Part shown: positions 16,743-26,647 of the stretch, piece after piece
Numbering within the stretch: position 1 is the stretch's first letter
Layout of the letters: each line of letters starts with the position of its first letter
Origin: Pseudomonas viridiflava
GTDB lineage: Bacteria; Pseudomonadota; Gammaproteobacteria; Pseudomonadales; Pseudomonadaceae
Direction: 5' to 3'
Assembly: GCF_900585905.1 (NCBI RefSeq)
Contig: NZ_UTVH01000073.1
Location: forward strand, 1-64,000
Length of the DNA stretch: 64,000 nt
The notes under the pieces: model-generated
The model's database searches: none
The model's input: only the letters and a program-made list of their open reading frames with translations
What the model was told of the DNA's origin: nothing
Translations under genes and position numbers: made by a program

Positions 16743-17198
16743 TCAGGCCTTGAGCAATTCAATGAAGTTCGCCAACCAGGGCTCGGCATCAGTTTCCGGC
16801 GTGACGGACTCACTGCCGTCAAGGCGCAGCATAGGCTGGACCTCGTTGACGCCCAGCTCAATGAACAACTCGCGCAGCTGCTCGCCACCGCCGCAGAAAG
16901 TGTCGCCGTAACTGGCGTCGCCCAACGCGATCACCCCGCCTGGCAGCCCGCGCCAGGCAGCTGGCAGCGCGTCACGGATCTGCGAGTAGATCATCTGGAT
17001 ATTGTCGGGCAATTCACCCATCCCGGTGGTCGATGTAACACCCAGCAATACCTGCGGCTCGAATGCCAGCAAGTCGGCCAGAGTGACGCGTGGATTGTGC
17101 ATGACCTCGAAGCCAGCGCTGGTGAGAAGGCTGCTGGCGTGGCGTGCGACTTCCTCGGCAGAGCCATACACCGAGCCGGAAATAATAGCGACTTTCAT
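16743..17198 (-). CDS. Flavodoxin (MioC-like)
   Basis: A 151-residue FMN-binding electron carrier. The phosphate-binding loop is SGSVYGSAEEVARHA near the N-terminus; further FMN contacts are TSTTGMGELPDN and ALGDASYGDTFCGGG. The ATG at 17198 (MKVAIISG) has AGGAAG upstream; the longer frame from 17273 is not supported. It probably supplies electrons to a reductive enzyme such as a radical-SAM protein, but no partner is adjacent. Confidence 0.88.
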   Translation of the reverse strand: MKVAIISGSVYGSAEEVARHASSLLTSAGFEVMHNPRVTLADLLAFEPQVLLGVTSTTGMGELPDNIQMIYSQIRDALPAAWRGLPGGVIALGDASYGDTFCGGGEQLRELFIELGVNEVQPMLRLDGSESVTPETDAEPWLANFIELLKA

Positions 17199-17450
17199 CA
17201 ATCTTCCTGTTTCAAGAGAGCACGTATCAAAAGCCCAGGGCGACGTGCCGCAGCGCGTCCAATCGTCACGCATTATGCCTCAAGTGGTGCCATGACCTGG
17301 AATGCGGCTTTCGCCTGCGGCGTGTGATCGAAGGCCGAGCTGGAACCCCTGTGCCAGGAACTTGCAGCACGGGAAAAAATGATCAACGGCTGAACAAACG
17401 GTTGAATCTGTGGTCTGCTTTCCCACTTATGGGTTCTTTCGAGCTCCACC

Positions 17451-18062
17451 ATGGCACATGAATCACTGCTTACGCAGGCTGAGCTGGATTTCATCCAGAA
17501 CATGCAGCACAACCCCCAGCTGAACGTGCGCGATGCGACGCGCAGCCTGACTGTGAACGGCGGGCAGCAAATTCAGGACCTGTTGACGCGTCTGGCTGCT
17601 CACGAGCAGGTGACGATCCAGGCGCAGTTCAATAACCAGCAGATGACCTTTCCGCTGCACCTTGTCGAAGACGAGTTTCACGCTCTGCATCTTGAATTGG
17701 GGGCGCCGTCAATTTTCGAAGAGGGCCCGCGCATACGACCTTGGCGTTTGACGCTGACCGAACCGATGCCACTGGAAAACGACAGGGGCGGGTTTACCGC
17801 ACTCTGGGTCCATGAAATTTCCTTCAAGGGCGTGCTGCTGGAACACCGTCGAGCATCGCGACCGCCCAAGCTGTTCAAAGCCTGGTTCGCGCCGATCGGG
17901 CAAGACCCGATTGCCCTGCGCGGCACCTTTGAGCGGCTGACCGATTCAGGCCTTGCCGCGTACCGCCTCAGCCAGCACAACAAGGAGGATGTCGAGCGTC
18001 TGCGCCAGTACATCCTGCAGCAGCACCGCAAGATTTATCCGACCATGCACCGCGGCAGCTGA
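17451..18062 (+). CDS. Putative PilZ-like protein, degenerate
   Basis: A 203-residue soluble protein. The layout (N-terminal beta-rich part, then FTALWVHEISFKGVLLE, then a closing helix VERLRQYILQQHRKIY) looks like a YcgR/PilZ c-di-GMP protein. The standard RxxxR motif is not clear (only PRIRPWR is near), so ligand binding is doubtful. No flagellar genes are nearby. I call it PilZ-like from shape only. Confidence 0.5.
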   Translation: MAHESLLTQAELDFIQNMQHNPQLNVRDATRSLTVNGGQQIQDLLTRLAAHEQVTIQAQFNNQQMTFPLHLVEDEFHALHLELGAPSIFEEGPRIRPWRLTLTEPMPLENDRGGFTALWVHEISFKGVLLEHRRASRPPKLFKAWFAPIGQDPIALRGTFERLTDSGLAAYRLSQHNKEDVERLRQYILQQHRKIYPTMHRGS

Positions 18063-18274
18063 CCTGCTCAGACGCCTTAGCGCGAATCCGTCGGTCATAA
18101 CAAGACGTCGCACAGCTGTTGATCGGAGAGTTGGCCAGGCGCTATGGCTAATTTCTTGATTTCAGGAATAATCCTTGCTTGCTTCTACAGCGAAGCTGAC
18201 GCAGCCCTCCACCCCGGCGCTGCGCTCTGTGATGTCCCTACCCGGGAACCTCACGCGTCTATCGGAGATACACA

Positions 18275-18844
18275 ATGTCTACCACCCCGGTTACCTTGCT
18301 GGTTGCGCGTCGCGTCGCCCATGGGCGTTATCAGGAACTGCTTGCCTGGCTCAATGAAGGCGAACGCCTGGCCACCGACTTCCCAGGTTACCTGGGTTCT
18401 GGCGTGCTGGCTCCGCCGCCAGGCGACGATGAATTCCAGATTATCTTCCGCTTTGCCAACGCTGAAACCATGCACGCCTGGGAGCATTCGGCCTCGCGAA
18501 GCTCCTGGTTGGTGCGTGGCAGTGGTCTGTTCGCGCAACCTTCGGAGCACCGGGTGAGCGGCATCGATGGCTGGTTCGGCGCCGTCGGTCAGCGGCCACC
18601 GCGCTGGAAGCAGGCCGTAGCCATCTGGCTGGCGTTCTTTCCGGTTTCGCTGCTGTTCAACTTTCTGCTTGGCCCGTTACTCAATGAGCTGCAGCTGCTG
18701 CCGCGCATCATGATCAGCACTTTGATCCTCACGCCATTGATGGTGTTCTGGTTCATCCCGCTGTCGACCCACCTGCTGGCATCCTGGCTGACCCCGCCAC
18801 CAGCGCCCGTGCCAAGCGCGCCTGAACCCGTACGCGGCAACTGA
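18275..18844 (+). CDS. Antibiotic-biosynthesis-monooxygenase-domain membrane protein
   Basis: 189 residues. The first ~95 are an ABM-like ferredoxin fold (VTLLVARRVAHGRYQELLAW, FQIIFRFANAETMHAWE). Two membrane helices follow (WLAFFPVSLLFNFLLGPLL and ISTLILTPLMVFWFIPLS), then a proline-rich tail. ABM proteins with C-terminal helices are common in Pseudomonas and not characterised. The start has CGGAG 7 bases upstream. The 212 bases before it hold no gene I can see. Confidence 0.8.
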   Translation: MSTTPVTLLVARRVAHGRYQELLAWLNEGERLATDFPGYLGSGVLAPPPGDDEFQIIFRFANAETMHAWEHSASRSSWLVRGSGLFAQPSEHRVSGIDGWFGAVGQRPPRWKQAVAIWLAFFPVSLLFNFLLGPLLNELQLLPRIMISTLILTPLMVFWFIPLSTHLLASWLTPPPAPVPSAPEPVRGN

Positions 18845-18972
18845 CAACGCAGACCGGGGCACCCTCAGGTGACCCGGTCTGGAATGCACCGCTGCGACAA
18901 ACTTCGGTATGCTATGGCCTGCGGTGAAGACACCCCGAACGCACCCATCCAGCCAACCTGAACAGTCGCGCT

Positions 18973-19662
18973 ATGAATAATCCAATTCTGATTACCGGGG
19001 CCAGTCAGCGGGTCGGGCTGGACCTGGCGATCACCCTGGCCGATGCGGGCCACCGGGTGGTCAATGCCAGTCGCCACATTGCCGATGTGCCCTGCCACCC
19101 CAATATCGTTTCGTTTCAGACCGACCTGCTGCGCGTTGAAGACCGCATGGCCCTGGTTGCGTATCTGCAAAATCATTACAGCGGCCTGCGCGCGGTGATT
19201 CACAACGCCTCGCTGTGGCTTGAAGACAGCCTTGAAAACCTCGACACCATGTTCAGGCTGCACGTCGAAGCGCCCTATCATCTGAATCATGAACTGACGC
19301 CGATGCTGGCCATCAGTGAGAAGGCAGACATCATCCACATTTGCGACGAGACGTCCTCGCGCGGCAGCAAGAGCCACATTGCCTATGCCGCGACCAAGTC
19401 GGCGCTGCAGAACATGGTGTTGTCATTCGCTGAAAAGCTGGCGCCCGACATTCGTGTCAACGCGGTATTACCGGGGTTATTGATCCTCAAGGAACACAGC
19501 GACGAGACGTACCGCGCCCAGACTCTGAAAAAAGCCTTGCTGGAATTCGAGCCTGGTTCGCAGCCGCTGATCGATGCAGTGCTCTTTCTGCTCGAAACGC
19601 AGTACAGCACCGGCAGCAGCATTGTCGTCAACGGCGGCCGACACCTGAAAAAAGGCGCCTGA
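18973..19662 (+). CDS. Dihydromonapterin reductase FolM
   Basis: A 229-residue short-chain dehydrogenase that reduces dihydromonapterin or dihydrofolate with NADPH, giving the tetrahydropterin cofactor of phenylalanine hydroxylase in Pseudomonas. The NADPH loop is ITGASQRVGLDLA, with HNASLWLED, DETSSRGSKSHIAYAATKS (catalytic Tyr/Lys) and VLPGLL. It is the first of three tightly packed genes (folM, DUF1244, HopJ-like), a gene order common in Pseudomonas. Confidence 0.88.
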   Translation: MNNPILITGASQRVGLDLAITLADAGHRVVNASRHIADVPCHPNIVSFQTDLLRVEDRMALVAYLQNHYSGLRAVIHNASLWLEDSLENLDTMFRLHVEAPYHLNHELTPMLAISEKADIIHICDETSSRGSKSHIAYAATKSALQNMVLSFAEKLAPDIRVNAVLPGLLILKEHSDETYRAQTLKKALLEFEPGSQPLIDAVLFLLETQYSTGSSIVVNGGRHLKKGA

Positions 19663-19693
19663 CCTTCATTACCTTAATTACCACAGGAATCCC

Positions 19694-19987
19694 ATGACTG
19701 ATCAACAACGTCTTGAACTTGAAGCCGCCGCCTTCCGCCGCCTGGTCGCGCATCTGGACAGCCGCAAGGATGTGCAGAACATCGATTTGATGAACCTCGC
19801 CGGTTTCTGCCGTAATTGCCTGTCCAAGTGGTACAAGGCCGCCGCCGACGAGCAGCACGTCGACGTCAGTCTCGACCAGGCCCGCGAAGTGGTTTACGGC
19901 ATGCCTTACAGCGAATGGAAAGCGCAGTACCAGCAGGAGGCCAGCGCCGAGCAGCAGGCAGCGTTCGGCAAAGGCAATCCGGCATGA
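19694..19987 (+). CDS. DUF1244 family protein
   Basis: A 97-residue small protein of family DUF1244. Features include AFRRLVAHLDSRKDVQNIDL, then MNLAGFCRNCLSKWY with a CxxC, then VVYGMPYSEWKAQYQ. Structures of the family exist but function is unknown. It starts 31 bases after folM and overlaps the next gene by 4 bases (ATGA), so it is translationally coupled. Confidence 0.9.
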   Translation: MTDQQRLELEAAAFRRLVAHLDSRKDVQNIDLMNLAGFCRNCLSKWYKAAADEQHVDVSLDQAREVVYGMPYSEWKAQYQQEASAEQQAAFGKGNPA

Positions 19988-20322
19988 CTGACCTGAATAC
20001 CTTGCGCACCAGCCTGCACACCGGCGAGCACCTGTTTGCCGACACCCTGGCGTTTGTGGCAGCGCATTATGATTACCAGCCGCAGGCCTTCGGTAATGGC
20101 GGCGTGGAAAACGCTGCCGGGCAAAACGAAGGCTCGTGCAAAACCCTGGGTATGGCGTTGCTGGAAGGCTTGAGCGATAACGAGGCGCTGCTGGCGTTCG
20201 GCGAGCACTATCGCTCGGTACTGGCCACGCCTGAAGGCAGCGACCACGGCAATATCCGCGCGTTGATGGTGCAGGGTCTGGCGGGTGTGAAGTTTGCGGG
20301 TGAGCCGCTAGTGCGCAAGTAG
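19984..20322 (+). CDS. HopJ-like protein
   Basis: A 112-residue protein named for similarity to HopJ, once listed as a P. syringae type III effector. Typical sequence is ALLEGLSDNEALLAFGEHY and SDHGNIRALM. The family is widespread in bacteria without type III secretion and sits in a folate-type operon, so a housekeeping role is likelier than export. The ATG at 19984 overlaps the DUF1244 stop; the longer frame from 19816 runs inside DUF1244. Confidence 0.85.
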   Translation: MTDLNTLRTSLHTGEHLFADTLAFVAAHYDYQPQAFGNGGVENAAGQNEGSCKTLGMALLEGLSDNEALLAFGEHYRSVLATPEGSDHGNIRALMVQGLAGVKFAGEPLVRK

Positions 20323-20374
20323 ACCGCGATGCAGGTCGCGGGCTAGTCGTCGGATGACAGTCGCGCCCGGACCA

Positions 20375-20463
20375 GTAGGAGCGCGCTTGCCCGCGATAGG
20401 GTAGTGGGTCCGACAGATATTCAGCGGCTGGGATACCGTCATCGCGGGCAAGCGCGCTCCTAC
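20375..20463. repeat. REPIN-like inverted repeat (family 3)
   Basis: Perfect 23-base inverted arms at 20375-20397 (GTAGGAGCGCGCTTGCCCGC...) and 20441-20463 surround 43 bases. The arm shares the GCGGGC-AGCGCGC core with the direct repeats at 1-50 and 248-298. Confidence 0.8.
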
Positions 20464-20469
20464 GGGCGA

Positions 20470-20655
20470 AGCTCCTCTTTGTCCATGCCAGAGGCGATCT
20501 GAAGAACACCGCCGAACGCGCGTCGGCGCGTCGCCCCGCCACAGCATCGGAATGAAGGAACCCCTGCGAAGCAGGGGCCGGACGCCAGCGCACAACGATT
20601 TCCCCCCTTTGCCATGACAAAGGGGGTCGACCGCCAGGGCGAAACCAGAGCTCAA
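20470..20655 (-). repeat. Dispersed repeat, copy 1 (shorter, inverted)
   Basis: The reverse complement of this stretch matches 51866-52110: TTTCGCCCTG, then GTCGACCCCCTTTG, then a mini-hairpin of AAAGGGGG, then GGCGTCCGGCCCC, the G-rich hairpin and a GCGGTGTTC-AGATCGC end. It carries two G/C-rich hairpins. Compared with copy 2 it seems to lack an internal block. Open frames here are repeat artefacts. The rest of the 416-base gap shows only the REPIN. Confidence 0.75.
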
Positions 20656-20738
20656 ACGCGACTCAGATGCTATTGCGGTGCTCGTTTTTAAACGCGCCAA
20701 TGCTGCGCTTACAGGCCCGGCTCGATACCCCTACCCCT

Positions 20739-21710
<972 letters not shown>

Positions 21711-21838
21711 CTATCGATCGACCATGAGCGCCGTGGCCGCACCGGCTGGAATAAAAAGGATTACCGCTAGCACTTGGGGAAGGCTGAAAACGCGGCAACC
21801 CTGAGAAAATGGATGCTGCGGCGCGCCGCAGCAATGTG

Positions 21839-22438
21839 TCACAGATTGGTTGCGTTCTGCGCCAGATAATCAGCCACGCCCTGAGCGTCGGCTTTCATGC
21901 CTTTCTGGCCTGGACGCCAGCCTGCCGGGCAGACTTCGCCATGTTCTTCAGTGAACTGCAGCGCTTCGACCAGACGAACCATGTCTTCGACATCACGGCC
22001 CAGCGGCAGGTTGTTGACCACCTGATGCTGCACAACGCCTTCACGGTCTATCAGGAAGGACGCCCGCAACGCAACGCCGTCATCATGCTCGATGCCGTAC
22101 GCACGGGTGATCTCGTGCTTGACGTCAGCAACCATGGTGAACTCCACTTCGCCAATACCACCCTTCTCCACCGGCGTGCTGCGCCAGGCGTAATGGGTGA
22201 ACTGCGAGTCAATGGAGACGCCGACCACTTCAACGCCCAACTCGCGAAACCTGGCGATGCGGTTATTGTGGGCAATGATTTCCGAAGGGCAGACGAAGGT
22301 GAAATCCAGCGGCCAGAAAAACAGCACCACGTATTTGCCACGCAGCGACGACAGCGTGAAGCTGTCGACAATCGAGCCATCGCCCAACACCGCTGCTGAA
22401 TCAAAATCCGGAGCCTGCTTGTTTACCAGTACGCTCAT
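21839..22438 (-). CDS. AhpC/Prx1-type 2-Cys peroxiredoxin
   Basis: A 199-residue thiol peroxidase for H2O2 and organic peroxides. The peroxidatic Cys50 is in PLDFTFVCPSE and the resolving Cys170 in EEHGEVCPAGW, so it is a typical 2-Cys enzyme. GGGAG lies 5 bases upstream of the start. It precedes trxB on the same strand with 137 bases between them. The pairing suggests thioredoxin-type recycling in place of AhpF. A homologous order (CysZ, peroxiredoxin, TrxB) occurs in P. aeruginosa. Confidence 0.92.
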   Translation of the reverse strand: MSVLVNKQAPDFDSAAVLGDGSIVDSFTLSSLRGKYVVLFFWPLDFTFVCPSEIIAHNNRIARFRELGVEVVGVSIDSQFTHYAWRSTPVEKGGIGEVEFTMVADVKHEITRAYGIEHDDGVALRASFLIDREGVVQHQVVNNLPLGRDVEDMVRLVEALQFTEEHGEVCPAGWRPGQKGMKADAQGVADYLAQNATNL

Positions 22439-22689
22439 GTGTCTCCCTCAAGCTTGTAGGTTCAAAGGATAGGCCAGAAAAGTGATGCCAAGCCTATCGG
22501 GGGTGCAGAGGTTAAGGAAATATGCATTCACAATCCAGCTCATAGCCGTGCTCTATCCCCTCTGCGCGATGAATAAAAAGCAGCAGACCATCACCCGCGA
22601 TATTGCTGCCCATCATCAAGCCGGTGTGCCGCTTTCAAGCGTCAGGCAAAGCCGGTAAGGTCAGCGCACATCATCATCTGGAGGCTGTC

Positions 22690-23451
22690 ATGCCTGCTCC
22701 CGCTCTGTCAGGCCCGCAATATTTGCGCGAGGGTCTGAAACTGGTGCTCAGCCCTGGGTTGCGCCTGTTCGTTCTGCTGCCCCTGACCATCAATCTGCTG
22801 CTGTTTGCCGGGCTGATCTACCTGGCCATGCATCAATTCGGTCTGTGGGTCGACACCTTGATGCCTGAGCTGCCGACCTGGTTGAGCTTCCTGACCTATA
22901 TCATCTGGCCGCTGTTCGTGGCGCTGGTCCTGTTCATGGTGTTTTTTACCTTCACCCTGCTGGCCAACATCATCGCCGCGCCGTTCAATGGCTTTCTGGC
23001 AGAGAAAGTCGAAGTGGTGCTGCGCGGCACCGATGATTTCCCGCCTTTCAGCTGGGGCGAGCTACTGGCCCTGGTGCCACGTACCTTTGGCCGGGAAATG
23101 CGCAAACTGCGTTACTTCCTCCCGCGTGCGCTGGCGCTGTTCGTGTTGTCATTCATACCGGTGGTCAATCTGGTCGCAGCGCCGCTGTGGCTCCTGTTTG
23201 GCGTGTGGATGATGGCCATCCAGTACATCGACTATCCCGCCGACAATCACAAACTGGGCTGGAACGAGATGCTCGCCTGGCTGCGCGAAAAACGCTGGCA
23301 AAGCCTGAGTTTCGGCGGAATCGTGTACCTGGCGTTGCTGATTCCAGTGGTCAACATCCTGATGATGCCTGCAGCGGTGGCCGGGGCAACACTGTTCTGG
23401 GTGCGCGAGCGGGGGGCCGAGACGCTGAGGGTCGATAATTCCCACGGCTAA
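22690..23451 (+). CDS. Sulfate transporter CysZ
   Basis: A 253-residue inner-membrane sulfate uptake protein of the CysZ/EI24 family. It has about four hydrophobic regions: [59 protein letters not shown] and [20 protein letters not shown]. The [13 protein letters not shown] segment is typical. The start at 22690 has TGGAGG upstream; the frame from 22603 extends too far. It is divergent from the peroxiredoxin gene. Confidence 0.9.
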   Translation: MPAPALSGPQYLREGLKLVLSPGLRLFVLLPLTINLLLFAGLIYLAMHQFGLWVDTLMPELPTWLSFLTYIIWPLFVALVLFMVFFTFTLLANIIAAPFNGFLAEKVEVVLRGTDDFPPFSWGELLALVPRTFGREMRKLRYFLPRALALFVLSFIPVVNLVAAPLWLLFGVWMMAIQYIDYPADNHKLGWNEMLAWLREKRWQSLSFGGIVYLALLIPVVNILMMPAAVAGATLFWVRERGAETLRVDNSHG

Positions 23452-23617
23452 GCAGCGCAGACGCCGGCGGAGCGCTCTGCTCAAGAAAAAATGCCTGCAA
23501 CAACTATGTATGCCACAGAGCATCCAGCGCAGGCGTCTAATAAGGTCTCAACCAACCCGCTCGTGCGGCACCTTTCACCGACACGAAGCCGCATGAGCTT
23601 AACAAGGAAGTTAAATC

Positions 23618-23968
23618 ATGAGTGATTCACGCAACCCCAACGCAATTTACAAACAGCAAAATCGCCTTGCCATCATCCAGAAGATCCGCGCGGCGCTGAC
23701 CAGCGAACTGGCGGAGTGGTCGATTGATCCGGACAGCGTGCATGTCGTTGCCGTCAACGACAACAAGGATAAGCTGGTTATCTACAGCAGGTCGCTGACC
23801 AGCCTGGCCTGGGAACACGTCTACGAGAACGTGACCTTTTACGGCTCGAGCGAGACCACAGACCTGTTCAGCGTCGCGTATTCCTACCAGGATGAGCACC
23901 GCGTCAACGGGCCTACCCTGGAGAAAGTAGCCGAGGTGGTAAACGTGCTGGTCGAACAACTGGGTTGA
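23618..23968 (+). CDS. Conserved hypothetical protein
   Basis: A 116-residue soluble protein without recognised domain. It is mixed alpha/beta with IIQKIRAALTSELAEW near the start and DDKLVIY-like strands (NDNKDKLVIYSRSL). An AAGGAAG ribosome site 7 bases upstream and a hairpin just downstream support a real single-gene unit. I do not know its role. Confidence 0.7.
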   Translation: MSDSRNPNAIYKQQNRLAIIQKIRAALTSELAEWSIDPDSVHVVAVNDNKDKLVIYSRSLTSLAWEHVYENVTFYGSSETTDLFSVAYSYQDEHRVNGPTLEKVAEVVNVLVEQLG

Positions 23969-23988
23969 TACCTGACTCACGCAATCTA

Positions 23989-24023
23989 AAAGCCAGGTGG
24001 GTGCATTGCATCCGCCTGGCTTT
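23989..24023. terminator. Likely bidirectional terminator hairpin
   Basis: AAAGCCAGGTGG pairs with CCGCCTGGCTTT (one G-T pair) around 11 bases, 20 bases after the stop of the 116-residue gene. Short T/A runs flank both sides, so termination strength is uncertain. Confidence 0.6.
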
Positions 24024-24137
24024 GATGCGGGTAACGAAACCTGAAGCACCTCGTCACTCCCTCGTCGAAATGCCCCGTCACAAATCCATCACCCCACCGC
24101 CACATAACCGAAATCAACGCAGCCGAGACTGGCTGTC

Positions 24138-25313
24138 ATGAGCAAACTTCTTCATGTCACGCTGATTACGGAAACCTTCGCACCTGAAATCAATGGCGTC
24201 GCCAATACATTGGGGCGGTTGTGTGACGGGTTACGGCTGCGCGGGCATCGGGTCGAGCTGGTGCGACCGCGGCAAAGTCATGACGACGTCGGCACCTCGG
24301 ACGATCTGATGCTGTGTCGCGGCTGGCCGGTTCCGGGCTGTCCCGGGCTGCAGTGGGGGCAATCTTCGATGCACAAATTGCTGCGGCGCTGGCAGCGGCA
24401 ACGCCCTGATGTGGTGTATATCGCCACCGAGGGGCCGTTGGGCTTGTGCGCTTTACGCGCGGCACGGCGCCTGGGCATCGCGGTGGTCAGCGGCTTTCAC
24501 ACCAACTTTGCGCAATACACCCGGCAGTATGGCCTGGGCTGCATCGCCCGCCTGTTGACGCATTATCTGCGCTGGTTCCATAACCGCTCCAAGGTCACCC
24601 TGGTACCCAGTCTCAGCCAGAAGATGGAGCTGGAGCGCAGAGGCTTTGCGCGCATTGAATTACTGGCCAGAGGCGTCGACAGCGCACTCTTTCATCCTTC
24701 TAAACGCTCCCAGGCCCTGCGCGAAAGCTGGGGCTTGCGCGCAGGCGATATCGGTGTGGTTCATGTCGGACGGCTCGCGCCGGAGAAAAACCTCGGTTTG
24801 CTCAAGACCACCTTCGAGGAGTTGCGTAGCCGTTACCCGGCACGTCGCCTGAAGCTTATCGTTGTTGGCGATGGCCCGCAGCGGGGCGCGTTACAGCAGC
24901 AACTGCCGGACGCGATATTCTGCGGCGTCCAGCGTGGCGATGATCTGGCCGAACACTATGCGTCGGGGGACATTTTTCTGTTTCCAAGCCTGAGCGAAAC
25001 CTTCGGCAACGTAGTGCTGGAAGCCCTGGCTTCAGGCCTTGGCGTCGTCGCTTACGACGAAGCCGCTGCGGCGCAGCATATTCGCCACGGTCACAGCGGC
25101 GCGCTGGCGATGCCGGGCGACGAAGCGGCGTTCGTCGATGCAGCATGCTGGCTGCTTGAGGACAGCGAAACCTTGCGCCGGGTGCGCCTCAATGCGCGCC
25201 AGCATGCCAGCCGCCAGGGTTGGGCGGCTATCGTCGAAAGCTTCGAACGCCAACTGATAAATGCCTGCGCTGTGCCTTTGAGCGATGTCAGGCATGGCCC
25301 AGCTCTGGGTTGA
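24138..25313 (+). CDS. Family 4 glycosyltransferase (GT-B)
   Basis: A 391-residue enzyme that transfers a sugar from a nucleotide donor. The N-terminal acceptor domain begins ITETFAPEINGVANTLGRL, which is typical of MgtA/PimB-like lipid glycosyltransferases. The C-terminal donor domain contains HVGRLAPEKNLGLL, IVVGDGPQ and the EX7E motif in PSLSETFGNVVLEALASG. The acceptor may be a diacylglycerol or lipid but is unproven. The ribosome site is weak. Confidence 0.88.
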   Translation: MSKLLHVTLITETFAPEINGVANTLGRLCDGLRLRGHRVELVRPRQSHDDVGTSDDLMLCRGWPVPGCPGLQWGQSSMHKLLRRWQRQRPDVVYIATEGPLGLCALRAARRLGIAVVSGFHTNFAQYTRQYGLGCIARLLTHYLRWFHNRSKVTLVPSLSQKMELERRGFARIELLARGVDSALFHPSKRSQALRESWGLRAGDIGVVHVGRLAPEKNLGLLKTTFEELRSRYPARRLKLIVVGDGPQRGALQQQLPDAIFCGVQRGDDLAEHYASGDIFLFPSLSETFGNVVLEALASGLGVVAYDEAAAAQHIRHGHSGALAMPGDEAAFVDAACWLLEDSETLRRVRLNARQHASRQGWAAIVESFERQLINACAVPLSDVRHGPALG

Positions 25314-25380
25314 GTCATTAAGTTGAGTCATTGCCTCGACGCTGGGTGCAGCTAAAGGGTGCGGAACTGGCGGGCGGAGC

Positions 25381-25470
25381 GTGGGACCGGCTTCAGCCGG
25401 GAAAGGGTCTGGCCTGACGCTGCAGCCATGTCGGCTGCATTGGCGTCTTCCCGGCTGAAGCCCGTCCCAC
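25381..25470. repeat. REPIN-like inverted repeat (family 2)
   Basis: The arms at 25381-25405 and 25447-25470 share GTGGGACCGGCTTCAGCCGG and its near complement. It lies between the convergent ends of the glycosyltransferase and glutathione peroxidase genes. It is of the same family as 4006-4094 and 42610-42701. Confidence 0.75.
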
Positions 25471-25473
25471 GAG

Positions 25474-25956
25474 TCAGGACAAGGCTTTTTCGATAGCGCT
25501 GATCACCGCCGGATCGTCCGGGGGCGTGCGCGGTGAAAAGCGAGCCAGCACCGCGCCATTCTTGCCGACCAGAAACTTCTCGAAGTTCCAGGTAATGTCT
25601 CCCGGGAACTCAGCGCCCTCGCCCGCGAGCAAGCGGTAAAGCTGATGCCGGTGCGGGCCATTCACCTCAAGCTTTTCGCCCAGCGGGAAGGTCACGCCAT
25701 AGTTGAGGCTGCAGAACGCCTGAATCTCTTCTTCGCTGCCTGGCTCTTGACCCGCAAACTGGTTGCATGGCAGGCCAAGGACATTCAACCCCCTGCCCTT
25801 GTACAGCTGATAGAGGCTTTCAAGCGCGGCATATTGCGGCGTCAAACCGCACTTGGAGGCCACATTGACGACCAGAACCACTTGCCCCTTGAACAGGTCG
25901 AGAGACAACGCCTGGCCATCCAGCGTCTTTAATTTGATGTCGTGAAAAGCACTCAT
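25474..25956 (-). CDS. Glutathione-peroxidase-family protein
   Basis: A 160-residue thiol peroxidase. The active Cys36 is in VNVASKCGLTPQY; Gln70 (CNQFAGQEPG), Trp123 and Asn124 (ITWNFEKFLV) complete the tetrad. A second Cys64 in LPCNQF is the usual resolving site of thioredoxin-dependent members. The ATG at 25956 is preceded by AGGGGAAG; the track extends to 25986 without support. It is transcribed toward the REPIN. Confidence 0.92.
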   Translation of the reverse strand: MSAFHDIKLKTLDGQALSLDLFKGQVVLVVNVASKCGLTPQYAALESLYQLYKGRGLNVLGLPCNQFAGQEPGSEEEIQAFCSLNYGVTFPLGEKLEVNGPHRHQLYRLLAGEGAEFPGDITWNFEKFLVGKNGAVLARFSPRTPPDDPAVISAIEKALS

Positions 25957-26073
25957 GACAGACTTCCCCTTGAATCCGGCGGACAAAAAAGGCGCCTGGT
26001 AAGGACGCGTGAACCTGAGTCCTCGCAGAACCTGCCGGGGCGCCTTTTCGGCTCCTGAGCCTGGCGGCTCGGA

Positions 26074-26559
26074 TCAGTGCTGGTGACCACCTTCGCCATG
26101 CACGTGACCGTGAGCGATTTCTTCCTGGCTGGCATCGCGAATGTCGACGATCTTGACGTCGAAGTTGAGACGTTGACCGGCCAGCGGGTGATTGCCGTCA
26201 ACAGTCACATCATCGCCATCCAGATCACGGATGGTGACGATCTGCATGCTGCCATCGGGGCCCGAGGCGTGGAACTGCATGCCGACTTCCAGCTCGTCGA
26301 CACCTTCGAACATGCTGCGGCTCAGCGTGCTGACCAGCTCGGCGGAGTATTCACCGTAAGCGTCTTCAGGCTCGATGGCCACTTTCAGCTCGTCACCGAC
26401 GTTCTTGCCGTCCAGTGCCTTTTCCAGGCCCGGAATGATATTGCCGGCGCCTTGCAGGTAGACCAGCGGTGCGCCGCCAGTGGAGCTGTCGATCACCTCA
26501 CCGGCGTCGTTGGTCAGGGTATAGTCAATGGAGACAGCCTTGTTGGCGGCGATCGGCAT
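26074..26559 (-). CDS. FKBP-type peptidyl-prolyl isomerase SlyD
   Basis: A 161-residue prolyl isomerase and chaperone. The FKBP part begins MPIAANKAVSIDYTLTNDAG, with GLEKALDGKNVGDE and PEDAYGEY before the inserted IF chaperone domain (FHASGPDGSMQIVT). The C-terminus HGHVHGEGGHQH is a metal-binding His-rich tail, although shorter than in E. coli. The start is ATG 26559; the longer frame to 26724 is antisense to the DUF3565 gene. Confidence 0.92.
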   Translation of the reverse strand: MPIAANKAVSIDYTLTNDAGEVIDSSTGGAPLVYLQGAGNIIPGLEKALDGKNVGDELKVAIEPEDAYGEYSAELVSTLSRSMFEGVDELEVGMQFHASGPDGSMQIVTIRDLDGDDVTVDGNHPLAGQRLNFDVKIVDIRDASQEEIAHGHVHGEGGHQH

Positions 26560-26647
26560 GGGGCGAGACCTTTTGCTTGAGATTGAAGAACGACCAAGTT
26601 TAACCAAGCCATCGCGTGAAAGCGACCGCAACTCTGACGGACGGCCC

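Noticed and set aside
19984..20322. HopJ-like gene as a true secreted virulence effector
   Set aside because: Operon with folM and DUF1244, no hrp-box or chaperone gene nearby, and the family occurs in bacteria without type III secretion.
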